6,035 nt of DNA from Candidatus Woesearchaeota archaeon (lineage in GTDB: Archaea > Nanobdellota > Nanobdellia > SCGC-AAA011-G17 > GW2011-AR17). Under the pieces are notes generated by a model. The model was not told where the DNA came from and made no database searches. It saw nothing but the letters and a program-made list of their open reading frames with translations. The stretch's first letter is position 1, and every line of letters starts with the position of its first letter. This document shows, in pieces, positions 4,629-6,035 of this stretch. The stretch lies in contig SICW01000045.1 of the NCBI GenBank assembly GCA_009691355.1, positions 1 to 6,035 of the forward strand. The letters are read 5' to 3'. Made by a program: the position numbers and the translations under genes.

Positions 4629-5216
4629 TTACTTTGCTGCTTGTTTATTTGATTCTTCTACGTCTCTCTTTATCTCAAAAATGGTTTCTAAGATCTCTTC
4701 TGCATTCTTCATCATGTTTGCTTTTTCTTTTTGGAATAAATCTTGAACTATGATCCCATTCCCTTTGGTCTCACTTTCTGTTTGTTCCCATTCTTGTTCT
4801 TTATGAAGAAGGTATGTCCAACATACTCCATTCTTCTCTTTCTTTATCGAACTATTTTTCTCTTGTATTGCTCTTATGATATAGCTAGGCAGAGATTCTT
4901 GTTTTGTTGTTAGTGAGAAACTGATTTCTAGAGTTATAACTCTCTTTTTTGTTTCTACTTTCTTGAAAAATATTCTTTTCACTTCTGTTTGTATTTCTGT
5001 TGTTCTTCTCTTTCCTGTAGAAATCGTTATTTCCCAGATCTCTTTATTCCATGAAAATTTTAGTTCGGCATTTGCTGCGCCATCTCCTCTTCCATTTGCC
5101 CATTCGCTAAAGTTTCTTCCTCCATTTTGAAGTATGCTTGATTTGAGTTCTTGAAGAAAATTCTTTAGAAGTGTTTGTTCTAAAAATAATGGGGTTCGTA
5201 GTAACTCGTCATTCAT
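4629..5216 (-). CDS. Hypothetical protein, unrecognised family
   Basis: I do not recognise this 195-residue protein. It has no signal peptide or transmembrane segment and is rich in K, E and T with a single cysteine (C132). A likely N-terminal helix (about 3-30) leads to a Gly/Asn/Asp-rich loop (31-50; NGRGDGAANA). A run of alternating hydrophobic/polar segments suggests a beta-sheet (51-110; ELKFSW, WEITIST, KRVITLEISFSL), then a mixed region, then a long charged helix with heptad-like spacing (157-190). It is probably real: it fills the only space between dus and aIF1A, its coding strand is strongly purine-rich, and BRE/TATA-like sequence lies 33 nt upstream of ATG 5216. No Shine-Dalgarno is seen, which fits a near-leaderless mRNA. 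It stands alone on the minus strand, convergent with dus and divergent from aIF1A. Confidence 0.75.
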   Translation of the reverse strand: MNDELLRTPLFLEQTLLKNFLQELKSSILQNGGRNFSEWANGRGDGAANAELKFSWNKEIWEITISTGKRRTTEIQTEVKRIFFKKVETKKRVITLEISFSLTTKQESLPSYIIRAIQEKNSSIKKEKNGVCWTYLLHKEQEWEQTESETKGNGIIVQDLFQKEKANMMKNAEEILETIFEIKRDVEESNKQAAK

Positions 5217-5241
5217 TCTTTGTATAGCTTTCTTTTTCTCT

Positions 5242-5254
5242 CTAATAAACTTTG
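5242..5254 (-). promoter_or_regulatory. Probable promoter of the minus-strand hypothetical gene
   Basis: Read on the minus strand, ACAAAG (BRE-like, 5255-5250) precedes TTTATTAG (5249-5242). The first T is 33 nt before ATG 5216, so transcription would start within a few bases of the ATG. An alternative is the symmetric TTTATAAA at 5279-5272, used in reverse, which would leave a leader of about 33 nt. Confidence 0.5.
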
Positions 5255-5266
5255 TTCTTCTTCTCC

Positions 5267-5280
5267 AAAGCTTTATAAAT
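5267..5280 (+). promoter_or_regulatory. BRE/TATA promoter of aIF1A
   Basis: AAAGC (BRE-like) followed by TTTATAAAT at 5272-5280. The first T is exactly 30 nt before ATG 5302, predicting a leaderless mRNA. The TATA core is self-complementary, so direction must come from the flanking BRE. Confidence 0.8.
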
Positions 5281-5301
5281 AGGCTTTATTTCTTCCAATC
5301 T

Positions 5302-5649
5302 ATGAATAAGAAACGAGAAGAAGAAATTAAACAGCAACAAGAACAGCAGGAAATTATGCGTGTTAAGTTGCCTCGTGGAAAACAATCTATTGGTATTATT
5401 GAAACTCGTTTAGGTAATGGGCGTATGCGTGTACGTTGTTATGATGGAAAAATTAGAGTTTGTCGCATTCCTGGTGCTCTTAAAAGAAACCTTTGGGTTC
5501 GAGAAAATGACACTGTTCTTGTAGAGCCTTGGGAATATGGTGGAGAAGATAAGGGGGATGTTATTTACAAGTACAGATCTTCTCAAGCTGAATGGCTTCG
5601 AAAGAAAGGATATATTAAGGAAGTTACTGTTGATTTAGAAGAGTTCTGA
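5302..5649 (+). CDS. eif1a: Translation initiation factor aIF1A
   Basis: Archaeal counterpart of eIF1A and bacterial IF1. It binds the A site of the small ribosomal subunit and, with aIF1, supports scanning or start-codon selection and subunit joining. A charged N-terminal tail rich in K, E and Q (1-18) precedes an S1-like OB fold (about 20-92) with the hallmark VKLPRGKQSIGIIE, GRMRVRCYDGKIRVCRIPG (about 40-58), LWVRENDTVLVEPWEY and DVIYKY. The C-terminal helix carries SQAEWLRKKGYI (94-105). At 115 residues it has the normal archaeal length. Its own promoter drives a likely leaderless mRNA. The gene lies 34 nt upstream of the RIO1 kinase gene, a recurrent archaeal pair. Identification is secure. 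Confidence 0.98.
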   Translation: MNKKREEEIKQQQEQQEIMRVKLPRGKQSIGIIETRLGNGRMRVRCYDGKIRVCRIPGALKRNLWVRENDTVLVEPWEYGGEDKGDVIYKYRSSQAEWLRKKGYIKEVTVDLEEF

Positions 5650-5654
5650 GAAGG

Positions 5655-5663
5655 TTTATAAAT
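5655..5663 (+). promoter_or_regulatory. TATA box of the RIO1 kinase gene
   Basis: TTTATAAAT, preceded by purine-rich GAGAAGG, starts 29 nt before ATG 5684, just after the aIF1A stop (5647-5649). This predicts a separate leaderless transcript for the kinase, although read-through from aIF1A is also possible. The T/C-rich stretch 5669-5683 could serve as a weak terminator for aIF1A. Confidence 0.75.
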
Positions 5664-5683
5664 TCTAATCCCCTCTTTTGTTT

Positions 5684-6035
5684 ATGTCTAAAAATCAGTT
5701 TATTGCTCGTGAAAATGTGTTTGATGAAAGCACTTTACGTGGGATATTTTACCTTACAGGACAAGGCTATTTTGAAGAAGTTGAGGGGCCTATTTCTATT
5801 GGTAAAGAGAGTAATGTTTTTGGAGTTTTGCATAAAGATGGAAAACGAGTTATAAAAATTTATAGGACTTCGGCTAATTTTAAGAAAATGTATGAGTATA
5901 TGAAACCGGATCCTCGTTTTGCGGCTATGCAGGGCACAAAACTGTCTATTATCTATACTTGGGCAAAAAAGGAGTATAGAAATCTTTTACGGGCTAGAGA
6001 AAAAGGGGTTCATGCCCCTATGCCCTATGTTGTCC
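5684..6035 (+). CDS. rio1: RIO1-type atypical serine kinase/ATPase, 5' part only
   Basis: RIO kinases act in maturation of the small ribosomal subunit. The window contains 117 complete codons and runs off its right edge. After an N-terminal segment (FDESTLRGIFYLTGQGYFEE is read at 13-32), the RIO nucleotide loop appears as SIGKESNV (38-45, usually STGKEANV). It is followed by VIKIYR with the ATP-contacting K58, then FKKMYEYMKPDPRF (66-79), which belongs to the flexible RIO1 loop region, and WAKKEYRNLLRA and GVHAP further on. The catalytic HxD-type loop and metal-binding Asp would lie beyond the window and cannot be checked. The DPRF and WAKKE segments indicate RIO1 rather than RIO2. The start is ATG 5684, with a TATA box 29 nt upstream and no Shine-Dalgarno. 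Neighbouring aIF1A supports a ribosome-biogenesis role. Confidence 0.95.
   Translation, partial: MSKNQFIARENVFDESTLRGIFYLTGQGYFEEVEGPISIGKESNVFGVLHKDGKRVIKIYRTSANFKKMYEYMKPDPRFAAMQGTKLSIIYTWAKKEYRNLLRAREKGVHAPMPYVV

Noticed and set aside
1..6035. Mobile element, CRISPR array, tRNA, rRNA or defence system
   Set aside because: No transposase motif, terminal inverted repeats, spaced direct repeats, tRNA-like T-loop sequence or known defence domains were seen. The window is mainly conserved translation and metabolism genes.

Overview
The window is AT-rich archaeal chromosomal DNA. It encodes archaeal/eukaryotic-type information-processing proteins: initiation factors aIF2-beta and aIF1A, a RIO1-type kinase, an NMD3-related protein, a DUF424 protein and an RPA32-like single-strand binding protein. 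Genes are preceded by archaeal TATA boxes (TTTATAWAT type), not bacterial -35/-10 elements. Gene density, base composition, a trimmed NMD3 and a short glutamate dehydrogenase suggest a DPANN lineage (Woesearchaeota/Pacearchaeota-like). That placement is an inference from general impression, not from a phylogenetic marker.

Layout. Positions 1-769 hold the 3' part of a gene for a single-pass membrane protein of unknown function. Positions 824-1912 encode a short glutamate dehydrogenase of the Glu/Leu/Phe/Val family. Positions 1962-2615 encode an OB-fold plus winged-helix RPA-like protein with its own promoter. Positions 2649-4626 form a tight four-gene operon: aIF2-beta, DUF424, a stand-alone NMD3 C-terminal module and tRNA-dihydrouridine synthase. 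Convergent to it, with only 2 bp between stop codons, is an unrecognised 195-residue gene on the minus strand (5216-4629). An 85-bp divergent promoter region separates that gene from aIF1A (5302-5649), which is followed by the 5' end of a RIO1 kinase gene (5684 onward, cut by the window edge).

How the genes work together. Most of the window serves translation: start-site selection and initiator tRNA delivery (aIF1A, aIF2-beta), ribosomal subunit maturation (RIO1, possibly the NMD3-like protein) and tRNA modification (Dus). aIF1A beside RIO1, and aIF2-beta beside DUF424 and NMD3, are recurrent archaeal neighbourhoods. 

Expression signals follow a clear rule. The four best promoters place the first T of the TATA box 29-30 nt before the start codon, which implies leaderless mRNAs. 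Operon-internal genes instead have Shine-Dalgarno sequences or tight coupling. I found no mobile element, CRISPR array, tRNA or rRNA, and no defence or obviously novel multi-gene system. The most open items are the minus-strand gene, the partial membrane protein, the trimmed NMD3 and the short dehydrogenase. No gap between genes exceeds 85 bp.
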